The notes beneath the pieces were generated by a model. The model had not been told where the DNA came from. It did no database searches and saw only the letters and a list, made by a program, of their open reading frames with translations. From the NCBI GenBank assembly GCA_037576195.1, contig CM075102.1:45814745-45878744 (forward strand): 64,000 nucleotides of DNA, given 5' to 3'. This DNA is from Phytoseiulus persimilis (taxonomy: Eukaryota > Arthropoda > Arachnida > Mesostigmata > Phytoseiidae). Positions 35,296-45,480 of this stretch are shown here, one piece after another. The position numbers and the translations under genes are program-made. How positions within the stretch are numbered: the first letter of the stretch is position 1; the number at the start of each line of letters is the position of its first letter.

Positions 35296-35714
35296 AGAAA
35301 AAAGAAAGGGCTGTTGTGTCAGCCATTGATTCCGAGGATGCTTCATCTAGACCTTTCCTTCCCGAGTTTATTTCACTTCGAGATCTCGTTCCCTTAGATT
35401 TGATCTCTCGTCATACCTAGAGATCACCACACTCCGAAACCGATAACATCCATTATAATGTTCAGGAGCAGTTCATCATATTTCGGCATCTTCGCTGCTC
35501 GATGCAAGCTTCGGGGCTCTTTGGACAAGATACCTCAATCATGGGGACTTTCAACATGAGGAGGAGAGGGACGAGTGGGTTTCTTGGCAAAGAAAATGAA
35601 TCTTCCGAATGCAATCGTATCTCTCATGGTTGTCCGAACACGGCGGTCTCTTAAGAAGACAACAGTGCTGTATGCGACTTAAAAGCAAATCTATTTTACT
35701 GATCTTGAAAGATA

Positions 35715-35720
35715 TTTATT
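35715..35720 (-). promoter_or_regulatory. Candidate poly(A) signal for the DEG/ENaC gene
   Basis: Plus-strand TTTATT, that is AATAAA on the minus strand, 209 nt downstream of the channel stop codon at 35929. It lies between two convergent genes. Confidence 0.4.
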
Positions 35721-35928
35721 GAAACTCGAACATCTACGAAAATAAGCAGCGAAAACTTCCGACACTACTATCATTATTCTGGTAACACAAGAATGTTTAA
35801 GCGGAGGTCTAATAAATACTGTAAACTGCCTCCGGCAACGCCGAGTCTCTTCACTTTTTTCACAGCGGCTGGATCCGAGCTCTTCCTGAATTCAGTATCA
35901 AAGCCCGCAATCGACGGTCGGCAGATCT

Positions 35929-38234
35929 CTAGATGTTGAGAAAAGTGTTCTGGAGGCGATGGATGAGATTGAGAATTGTGTCCGGAGCCGACCCCATGAT
36001 GGACACGTCGAGCCACATCGTGATGTGACCACTCAGATAAAGGATGAAGTCTGAAAGCTGAATCAGTGATTGCATCAGTTGCATTCTTCACTCTGGAGAA
36101 AGCCCGATAATGTCTTATTTGTTATGTGACCTTGAATGCACCTTGATTTTTGCGAAGTTCGTCACTTTTTTGACTGTGGTTGACCCCAGGAAAACTCTTA
36201 TCTCGCATTGATCTGGACTGGAAGAGATAACTCAACGTGAATTGGTAGTAGCATCGATCGTGTCCGATTTTCTCTCGAGAAGTTCTGTGAAGTTCCAGGG
36301 AATTTTGGAGCGATACGCTCCCTGAGTTTAGGCCACGAGAGTCCACGTGCGTACGACATCCGGAATTCGAATAACAGGGTGCTTTTATCCATGAGTTCAT
36401 TCCATTGGTTTTGCAAACGCAAGGAGATCCTCGTTCAGTGTGTCCCGATTCATACTTAGGCGAACCGTCCAGAAGATTCAAGTAGCCTATCTGATGCATC
36501 AGGCCTCGGTAACGCTTGTCGTTGCATCCTTGAGTACAGCGCCCCTGGCAGCCGACGGACCACTTGTTTTGGATCATGCGATCGATGCATTTCACTTGCG
36601 AGGAAAAAATGGTTTTTGTAAGTTCACCCGTCCCACGATATATATTCGCGTCTCGTCAGAAGCATACCTAGGGGAGAGGGCGAGACTACCATGTCCTCTG
36701 TCCCCCAAGACTCTTCGATCGTACTGGGACGGTTGGATTATCCTACTTGAAACGATGAGAGAGAGGGACCCGGGACGGTGCAGTCTGATCAGGAACAACC
36801 TAACAGCTTTGAAAACTACGTTGAGTGCGTCATAGAGAGCATCCGGCAGCCCATGTTATACGTACGATGGGTAACATAGTCACACACGTTTCCGGTCATT
36901 TTGTGCTTGACTGCATACATCTTGGAGAAACATCCACAGTGTTTGAGCCACGTCGCTGCCACGCAGGCTTCACAGCATTCTTCTTCTTGAATGACATGCC
37001 GTTGATACAAGTGTTCGTTTTTTCCATCCTTCTCGTAGTCAACGCATCCAGTTTCGTACGGCTTCGGCAAGGATTCAAGGTGGGTCTGCAACGAAGCGTT
37101 CTGCTTAAAAATGGTGTCACCAGAACCTCCGTGAGAGAAACAGAAGCAGAGACCAACAACAGGAGAGCTGTGAGCCGTGCTCGGTGACGATCCACTACCG
37201 ACGATACCTGAGCGACCGTCAAGTAGTACTTCCTGCCCGGCTCGAAACGGAACGAGTGAATTATGCCAGACGTGTATCTGTTTTGCTCGTGAACTAGTGC
37301 CGTCATCGTCGCACCTCCGCCGACCTTGGCCCCGAAGCTCCTCACTTTGAATCTCAGATCTGGAAAAGTTGCAGAAACGTCTCACTCCCGCCCAGCCTCA
37401 CCGACGTTCGTCTCACGTGGACACCGAGTGAGCTTCGATGGCGAATGTTGGTAGAACTCACTGTATTTGAACTGTTCTTTACACTTCCAGAACGCATGAT
37501 CGGGCAGCGTTGTCATGTCCAACGTATAACAAGATCCAGTCTTTACGTAGGTGAATGTTCTATTCCACAAATCGGTACAATCGAACGATTCACAGAGATC
37601 CGAGCGAGATTCCATCATGCAATCGGTGACGACTTCTTCGGGCAGGTAAGTGAAGTTTATAATGAACTTCATCAAGACGATGTCGTTCCCAACCATGGAT
37701 TCCTACGAGTTAAAAGCTGCCTTCAAATGTAAATTCGTGTCGGTAAGATGGAGAAGCATGTGAGAGAAGGGCGTCAGCTGAACCTTACAAAATTAGGCTC
37801 TCGGTTGGCGCAGTTCTCGCCCAGGTAAGTCGAACAGATGTCGCTGTAGTTGATTCTGTAGGAAAGACTCGCGGTTCAGGAAATTCACGGATTCGAGCTG
37901 AGCGGAGACGTAGGTTATGAATTAGGGTCAAGGATGGCTACGATAAATATTATTAGGAACGTCTCCAACGAGGAGAGACACTCTTGCCGACATATCTCTC
38001 GTCGTCATGTACGATTCCTTTGCCAAACGTATTCTACCCGTCAAGAAGACAAGCAGTTGTCGCTGGGAAGGCGGCCCCGTCCATTGAGTCCTGTGAGTAG
38101 TAGACCGTGGTGGGATATCTTCTGTACTCGTAGAACTCGCGGATGCAGCTCACGCCGCATGCAATTATCGTACTCAGCAGGAGACACTGCAGCAGCGAAG
38201 TAAGACCTGAGTAGAACCAGACTTGCGTGCCTGC
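35929..38234 (-). CDS. DEG/ENaC channel, second unit (probably fused to the first)
   Basis: Exons in transcript order: 38234-38038, 37855-37789, 37702-37417, 37359-37208, 37085-36866, about 36594-36456, an unresolved segment, and 36050-35929 with stop TAG at 35929-35931. The first six joins agree in phase. The first exon holds transmembrane helix 1 (VWFYSGLTSLLQCLLLST) followed by YRRYPTTV and FPATTACLL, the equivalent of the family FPAVTICN. The ectodomain shows NYSDICSTYLGENC, GSCYTLD, the LPKPYETGCVDY block and a Cys-rich segment (CCEACVAATWLKHCGC). The last exon encodes helix 2, but with LSGHITMWLDVSI in place of the family GG..GL..GxS pore motif. DEG/ENaC proteins are trimeric amiloride-sensitive sodium channels with cytoplasmic ends; in arthropods they include the pickpocket family. 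The 36594 acceptor is AAG. The exon carrying the strand before helix 2 was not identified, so a partly degenerate copy is possible. Confidence 0.85.
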
Positions 38235-38351
38235 CTGACGCGAACAATCTTCTGCTCGATGTTCAAGCCCGTCGTGCGACCGCTCAGCGTGCGAATGACG
38301 ACACTCATCAATGGGCCCTCGGCGACTCGAGACGTAGATTCGATGACTCAC

Positions 38352-41300
38352 AGTTTTGATCGATTTGTGGACAACGAGGTACCGCATCATCCCCAAAATT
38401 GAGAACGTCTCGTAGGCTTTCATCAGGAGTTTTCTTGCGCAGACAGCTCCGACTTTGTAAAAAGACAACCCCATCCAGAAGCCGATGTAGCCTCCGATTA
38501 TCCCGAGGATCTGTGTCGACTTGGGATTGAGAGAGAAATTCATTTTAACACGCGTCCAGGAATACTTCCTCGACCCCGTCCGCAGCCGCTGAGAGACTCA
38601 CAGTCAGCATGGGAACGAAGTGTAGAACATCGACTTGACGGGACGTTACGATGACTTTGACGTTCACGTACTTCAGACTGGAATTGACAAGAATGAATTG
38701 GGAGGAAGGATTCCGCTGTCCTGGAACCTCCATTCGAAATGGATGTCTCTGTCTCTCGAAGAAGCGGGGAGCAATGAATGATTCAAAAGCTCACTCGCTG
38801 TCATCGGACCCGATCTGACGCCAGATGGACTGCGTTGCTTTGTACGTGTCTTCTCTGCAGGCGGCGGGACATTCCGTCGGACAAATCGTCGTGTACATTT
38901 CCCGAGCATGAGCTGAATAAGAAGAGGTGTTCCTGCTTTGCATTCAGTGTATTATTTCGGAATTGGGGAGCGGCACCAGGTCGGCCGAACCTTGCACGCA
39001 GTTTTCAGTGGCATTCGCGTCGCAGACGAGCCCGCTAATTTTATTCCGGTAGATGTAGTTCGACATGAGGCACCCGCAAACTCGGAGAACCACCTGCATC
39101 TTGCAGTCTTCATTGCACATCTGGCGCAGAAAATCTCTAGGTTATCTTACGATGGGTTCCCCTCCCACGATACACGATTCGCCGTTTCGAAGAGAATTCC
39201 CGACTCGAAGATTAGAAGAGGGGAGGTTTACTCACGTCTCTGGACCATCTGACCGTGTATCCGTCGTCAAATGTTTTCATTTCGCTGTAGTCTCGGCACA
39301 TCGTGTCGTAAGGCGGCGGCAGGGTTCGCGTTCCTGTAATTTAATTATTCCGCTCAGGATGCAATCCTCGAATAACGCAGAAGCGCTGCGCAGGAATATC
39401 GGATTGGTTGCTCGACATGATATGTGCTTACCTTCCTGAATTACTCCGAATACGTAGTCCCCCGATGGGCGCAGGACGATCGCGTGTCTCTGGCCAGCCG
39501 TGTTCGTATCCACATAATGGAAACCGAGAGTCAGCTCGTAGGGGGACGCTTGTATGTGCTCATCATCCGGCCAAGATACCATCATATTCATCTCTTGTGA
39601 AACCATGAAGCAGGGATTTTGAGCCAAATGTCAGAAATATTTTCACAAAGAAGGAACCCTCTTCATGCCCTCGGCAACCCATGGATCTTTTAATAAAACG
39701 GATACGCTTGCTCTCGCCCAAAGCAGGCTGTAGCGAGTAAGTTCACTGATCAGTTCGGACAATTTGGGTCCGCATTTCCCGCTCGGCTCGTGCCAGTTTC
39801 CGCAGCGCGTGAGCAAGTGGATCGCGAGCAGAAGGAGGTTGCCAAGGCTTGCTCTGAAGCGTTCGTTATGCGCTCACCGAATGCGATGATATTCTGATGA
39901 ACTGCCTCCATTTTCGTGTCAGTTCGCCAGTTCATTGTGTAGCACATGTGAGTCGGCAATAGAGAGTACGACACCTGAGTGATGCTATAAAACAAGAGCT
40001 GTGGAGTTGTACGTGCCTATATTCCGTCCTGATTGTGCCTGAATATTCGGGTTCCTGCGCAGGACCAATCTCCGCACAGGGCTGATTCCAACGCCTTAAA
40101 GCGGGAAGCTACGGACCGAACGGTGCGGGAGCCAGAAACGGATTTCTTGATTTTATCCAGTAGTTGGTAATTGCCGGCGGATGAGTGGAAAAGGCCTCCC
40201 TCGGGGTTGCTCGTGACGAGATGGTCTTCTGAGATGAATCGGGTTGCTGAAGTCGTATCACAGCCATTTCAAACGCAGCGGTGTTTGCGATGGGATCAGC
40301 CCTGAGCGGGAATCGGCCTCACGCAGTCCTCATCGCATGCTTCGAGTAATACTGCTCGAACCGCGTCGGGTTCAGCTTGACTTTGCTGAGCAAAGTGGGA
40401 TGTTTGGGACGACGCAAACTCACTCAGTATTTAGGTAGAACTCGAAGTAGTATTGCGCGGGGTTCACGAAACCGATCTGTAGGATGTTGGTCGGGTCCAG
40501 AGCGATGTCAGAGAGATTTCCTTCGGTCATAACGATTCGTTGCACCAGTGACATCTTGCGGGTAATATAAAGTATCGTATTATGTCACGATCGTTCCGAG
40601 GTTTCTCTTCCGACACTCGCCGATGAGTTTATGGGGGTCGGAGCACTATTTCCCAATATTTTTCCATGAGCTGGGCGTACAGAGAGTCGCGGCAAGGAAG
40701 TGCGGGCCCGTCAAAGGTTCGAGTCGATTATTTCAAGCAGAATCGAGAAATAGCGGGATTCGAGTTCTTCGAAACCTCCCTTGGTCTGGAGTCTCGCGAG
40801 GAAATTCGCGCGCTGCATCCAAAGGACCACAACTCGACAAGGTACCTCACCCTTCAAATCAACAGCCAGCACGCTCTAGAACAGGACTTTCCGATCTCTC
40901 GCCCTGTCGGAACCACTTCCAAATTTATCGACTGCTCTCCGGCCCACGGGATGTCACCTAATCAGCCTCAATGAATGAGGCTCTTCGGATTCGAGCTTTT
41001 GGAGTCATCCCGAGTCGAAGTTGTAGATTATGTTTTGTCTATTCCAGAGGTCGTCAAATTCTTCCGACATTGCTGTCGGGTGCGGTACTTCGGGGTGTCT
41101 CGACACACAGTTCGACGACCCCTGGTCTATTCCTATCTTCCGGCGACAATTCCTACAACGCGACGCGCAGTTCAACTCATGGGGATTTGCCTCAGAGTCT
41201 GGTTATGACCTCTATTCGAATATCGGAGGGTGGGAGAGGAGAGCAAGAGAATACGTATTTGGAACGCAGTTCAGAACTTCGGAAACGCCAGTCTGCCTTC

Positions 41301-42019
41301 CTTTCGGTCGACGCGTGCTCCCTGTCCCGTCTCGTTCTCCTCATAGGGAGGAAATGTTCCAGATTGAATTGGAGCAATAGTTCATCCGGAGAAGGAATGC
41401 ATTGGGATCTCCAATCAGGCACACAGTATCGACTAAAGCATCGAGCTATTGTTTCGCGCAGCGCACTATGAGTTGGAGATCTCCGCGGTCCATTTCGGCC
41501 GTGATACGCCTGGATACCTTCTGGCCCCCGAGAATCGCGACCGAGCCCGCTTTTTGGCCGAGGCCCAGGCTCCACTCTGGGGATCGTTGCTCTGGCGGCA
41601 GGAAAATTTGAGCGAAATTTCCCAATACATACCTCAACCGTGTCGTTGCATGCGTCTTCAAAACGCTCGCACAGCTTCGTCTTGTCAATCCTGCGTAGCG
41701 GAGCACTCGAAAGTAAAAAAATGCGTCCTTGAATCCGTTTGGTTCCTACATAAGTCGGAGGGACAGTCGGTTTACCAGTTTGTTATGCAGAATGACAACC
41801 CAGGATACAACAGGGTTCCTTCGCCTTCCGTTCGAGCGTCGACAGTACTTGGATATTTCCAGTAGTCCATCATGACCTAGATATGAGGAACGAAAATTTA
41901 CATCGGGCTCGATTCTCCCGAAGTTGAGATCACAGCCACTCACCTGCAATCCTTGGTAGAAAAATGCTGCCACTGAGCAGAGGAACATGAAGATGCGCAG
42001 AATGCTTGAGGCGTCCAGC
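38352..42019 (-). CDS. DEG/ENaC (pickpocket-like) channel, first unit, 5' partial
   Basis: Exons in transcript order: 42019-41944, 41876-41776, 41432 to about 41255, 40554-40424, 39984-39878, 39593-39432, 39333-39236, 39120-38991, 38912-38795, 38752-38602, 38510-38352. Phases agree at the joins, although the third exon's donor is uncertain. Helix 1 is in the first exon (ILRIFMFLCSVAAFFYQG), followed by DYWKYPSTV and LYPGLSFC. Later come HMCYTMN, YELTLGFHY, the diagnostic TRTLPPPYDTMCRDY, the Cys-rich MCNEDCKMQVVLRVCGC and CPTECPAACREDTY blocks, and helix 2 with IIGGYIGFWMGLS, retaining the GxS selectivity motif. The intron 38753-38794 would be only 42 nt. The cytoplasmic N-terminus and start codon lie upstream of 42019 and were not found. 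The frame continues past 38352 into the next unit, see findings. This is a membrane cation channel; ligand or stimulus cannot be told from sequence. Confidence 0.93.
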
Positions 42020-42737
42020 CTGAAATCATTCAGAGCATAGATCCAATAAATCGGATTGGGGGAAACATCCAATGCTCAGTGAAGATTTCCTCGGACGATC
42101 CCCTGCATCATCGAATTCAACAGGAGGAGAACATCTGCGACAAACTCGATGTAAGGCTGATTCGCGATTTCATCCTCCAGCCGACCCACCATTTTCGGAT
42201 GCTGTGGATAATAGCAACCATCGTCACCGACCAGTTCACTCGCGGCAGTGCGGTCCGCAAGACGAGCCACCTTGATGCATGGCGCACTCAAGGGTGGATT
42301 CGTTGAAACAAATATCGAGTGCATACATCGCATACATCCCGAGTGGAGTTGGAGCACGAGTTTGTCGTGACGGGTACCATATAGCGTGACTATTAAAAGC
42401 AAGGGGCATTTCTCTGACGCGGCCCACATTACTGCGTCAAAATTCAGCGGCGATAATTGATGGTGAGACGTATCATTTACCGATGTGAACGTACCAAAAC
42501 GGGACCAGAAATAATGACGGAGTGGCCGGACTCGAAGCGCCAGGGGCGTGACAGTTCCCTGTCCGTGAAGAGTTGTGAAGCAATGGAATCTTCGTTAGAG
42601 GAGGGACTCGATGAGTTTAACGAAGGGAAATGAGCTCTCCAGCTTGTAGAATAGAAAGGGATTGCAAAAAATTACGGTCGTTGCAATTTTCTGTATTCGA
42701 GAATGCCGAATCCCTCATTCGACTTGAAATCAATCCA

Positions 42738-43454
42738 TCAATTTCCCTGTATTGCTCTCTGAAATTGCCTCTCCAAGCCCTCCTCAGGCCACAGTCGTAT
42801 CTCCAGTTTGAGGCCAACGAAACCAATCCAAGTCACCAAACCACTCGCAGCCAATAAGTTCACAAAATCACATTGAGCTTCTTCTTTTCTATGGCCACCA
42901 AGGGTGAACTTCAGGGGCGTGTCACCGAATACCGGCACCTCCAGGTGCGCTGGACGACTCATCTGAATATTCATGCTTTCACTGCAATGCATGGGTCCGG
43001 ATTCGAGCAAGATATTTATTTCTGCGCCTGGTGGCGCGTAAAGAGGTCGGGCTATTTCAATCGAGTTGACTTGCACCCCCAAATGTCTCGGGAGGAAAGC
43101 ACCAAGTACATGGCGAAACACTTCCAAGGCTTTACTCCGATCCCGCCCCTGTTTCACGTACTCCAACTGCTTCCGACGGGAGGCCAGGTACGCATCGAGG
43201 TCGAAATATTTGCTCAGACCATACGCTTCGTAGAACCAAGCTTGGAATTTCTTTGCTCTACTCAGCGTTTCGTTCGTCTTCCCCGTCAGCTCGTGCTCAG
43301 CGGATAATTTCGCGTCAAGTTCTTCTTTCTGCTCCTCGAGCCTTCCAACGATTCTCAGGATCATAATGTGCGTTCTGTGCTTGAGCCAGTTCCTATCGGA
43401 GGCTTCGAGTTGACCTATCTTTATAGCTATTGGCTCGAAGATGTGCGCCATCAT
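42738..43454 (-). CDS. Unclassified 238-codon ORF
   Basis: I do not recognise this protein. It has an N-terminal hydrophobic/charged stretch, a heptad-rich segment (RLEEQKEELDAKL), an aromatic stretch (FQAWFYEAYGLSKYFDL), a basic segment, and a C-terminal half with mixed beta-like hydrophobic pattern. Upstream of the first Met the same frame stays open to 43688 except for one TGA at 43497-43499, and a possible 60-nt GT-AG intron (roughly 43489-43548) would remove that stop in phase. It could be a real gene, or the coiled-coil plus RRM-like first ORF of an old non-LTR retrotransposon; no reverse transcriptase is visible nearby. It sits between the channel gene and the P450, on the channel strand. 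Confidence 0.4.
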   Translation of the reverse strand: MMAHIFEPIAIKIGQLEASDRNWLKHRTHIMILRIVGRLEEQKEELDAKLSAEHELTGKTNETLSRAKKFQAWFYEAYGLSKYFDLDAYLASRRKQLEYVKQGRDRSKALEVFRHVLGAFLPRHLGVQVNSIEIARPLYAPPGAEINILLESGPMHCSESMNIQMSRPAHLEVPVFGDTPLKFTLGGHRKEEAQCDFVNLLAASGLVTWIGFVGLKLEIRLWPEEGLERQFQRAIQGN

Positions 43455-43688
43455 GACTCCGAATTCGTTGTTTGTGCCCTCCAGCTTGATTGCTTTTCAA
43501 GTTTGCCAGGTTTCCATGGGATCGTGGCCCATTCCCCTGTTGACGTAAATGTCGTTCCCTGTGGCTTTGCTGCACTCTGCTAGTACTTCGTCAATTATGC
43601 AACGAATTTCGAGGCCCCGGTTTGTCCTCAGACTTCGCTCGTGATGAACCGGAAACGCTTCGCTTTTTTCCCCTTCGACGAATGGCTC

Positions 43689-45480
43689 TCAAATTCACGG
43701 GAGAAGCCCTCATTCAATTTCGGCATGGAACCCTTACCGATCCATATGCTTGTCATTTATCAGACCTCTCATTTACAGCCCAAATAACACCTACCTCATG
43801 TCGTCCGAATAGCGGTTTCCGGATTTAACTGGAGAAGTATGCGCTCTCGAGAAATGGGTGCTTCTCGTTATAACACCCTCCAGAGCCCGAAAAATCGCCT
43901 ACATTATATGCGTGAGCTGGTGACCTGACATACTCTCCAGTTTCTACGATCTGTAACGAATTTTCTCTCTAATCTGGGGTTCAACCCTCGATGTTCCCTC
44001 AGCAGAATGTGGTCGGGATGGCACACACAGGAAATGCACAGGACTCGTTCACCACAAATGCATCCTCCCTAGGGAAGTCAGCCCGGAAAATGATGATTCC
44101 TGTCCGATTCGAATTAGGATCATTGATATTCGATTGGTTCCCTATATCAGGCCTTGAGACATTCCTCGAATTCCAGCGTTCCTCTCTCGCTCCCATGTTA
44201 GGGATCAATATTTCCCGACTCAGATATCTCAGAAATCATGAATGTTGGGAGGGAATTTCTGGGAACAATTCTCGCTCAGAACACCTAAACCTCCTGATCC
44301 TAGGAGCTTTTGGAGGAGTTTCCTTGGAGAATGAGAAAGTTTGGCGCGGAATCTCGGGAGCCAGTGAGTGAACGAGGTCGGCTACAAGCCCGTCATGTGT
44401 ATTTACGGATTGCGACGGAGGAAGCATCCATAACGAAGTTATGTCTGTCTTAGTTGACGCACCATAGCTGATCAACAGCTCCAGCTGAATAATTTACCAA
44501 TCGGAAGTTTGGCTGAGAGATTTGTTCAGACGTCAGTGGTTGCGTCCAGCAGAAGGAGTGAATTCGTTGCAGGAGAGCAGCAGTCGAGCCATTCCCATAA
44601 TGAATGAGCACTCCAGTGTAAAGCTTTCCTCGACCGAGGGCGTTTCAATTCGACGGAAACCTCGTTAGCTCTCACTCACTCGAAGAGCAGGGAAGCCGGA
44701 TTCGAAAATGGCTTTCAAATATGAGCAAGCGTTCGAGGAAACGCGTTCGAGAGCTTTCGCTTCGCTCGACGAGGGCGTTGCTGAAATGCGATCTCCCGCG
44801 TATCGGAAAAAGAGAATCATGAACTTTCTCCAGCCCATCAGTCAAGAAGGTATGGTAGTGATCATCCATCTTCAAGGAATCCCCGGAACATTTTCTGGGC
44901 GTCATGTTCATCCCGGAGTCTCTCGGGGTTTCTATGTGTGAGAAGTGGACGGCGATTCGCGGGCACTGCGAGCACAGAAAATGTTTCTAATGTCTACCAC
45001 ATCGTTACACGCCGGCCAGAGATCAGCCGCACGACCGCCACCATTAGTCGTCGCCGCCGTTACGCACGGAAGAGCCTGTTTCTCGAATAGATCGGAACTA
45101 TCAGATGGAACCTTCCCTCGATGGTACTTCAACGCCGTCGTTAGTATCAAGAAAGAGTCATGGAGATGATTTCCTCGAGTTTGGCAGAATTATCATGGAA
45201 TCAAATTTCGGAACAGCTGATGCGCACTGCTGTTTTCGGATAACGAGAGAGGGAGAGGGAGACACTTCCATTCCCCACTGTCGCCTGAATCACAGAATAA
45301 TCGACGGAGTCACTAAACCATCATGCCCTTGGGTCCCTTCCAAGAGAGAACACCGGAGCCAGCAGAGGGAGAGAGGTGGAAATCACGCTCTCTGATTGCG
45401 AGCCGAATACTTTCGGTCAGGACGGCGTGAAGTCTCAAACAGTACTGATCAAGTTGAGTCGCTAACTGCCGCACGCCGAA
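43689..45480. other. Intergenic region upstream of the P450 gene
   Basis: No recognised gene. It should contain the promoter of the plus-strand P450. A plus-strand frame starting at 44708 with a good start context runs 48 codons to a GTATGG donor-like site, but no partner exon was found. Confidence 0.4.

Noticed and set aside
44708-44850. Plus-strand 48-codon frame with good start context ending at a GTATGG donor-like site
   Set aside because: Protein-like in composition, but no phase-compatible second exon or known family could be found, and the P450 downstream has its own complete start.
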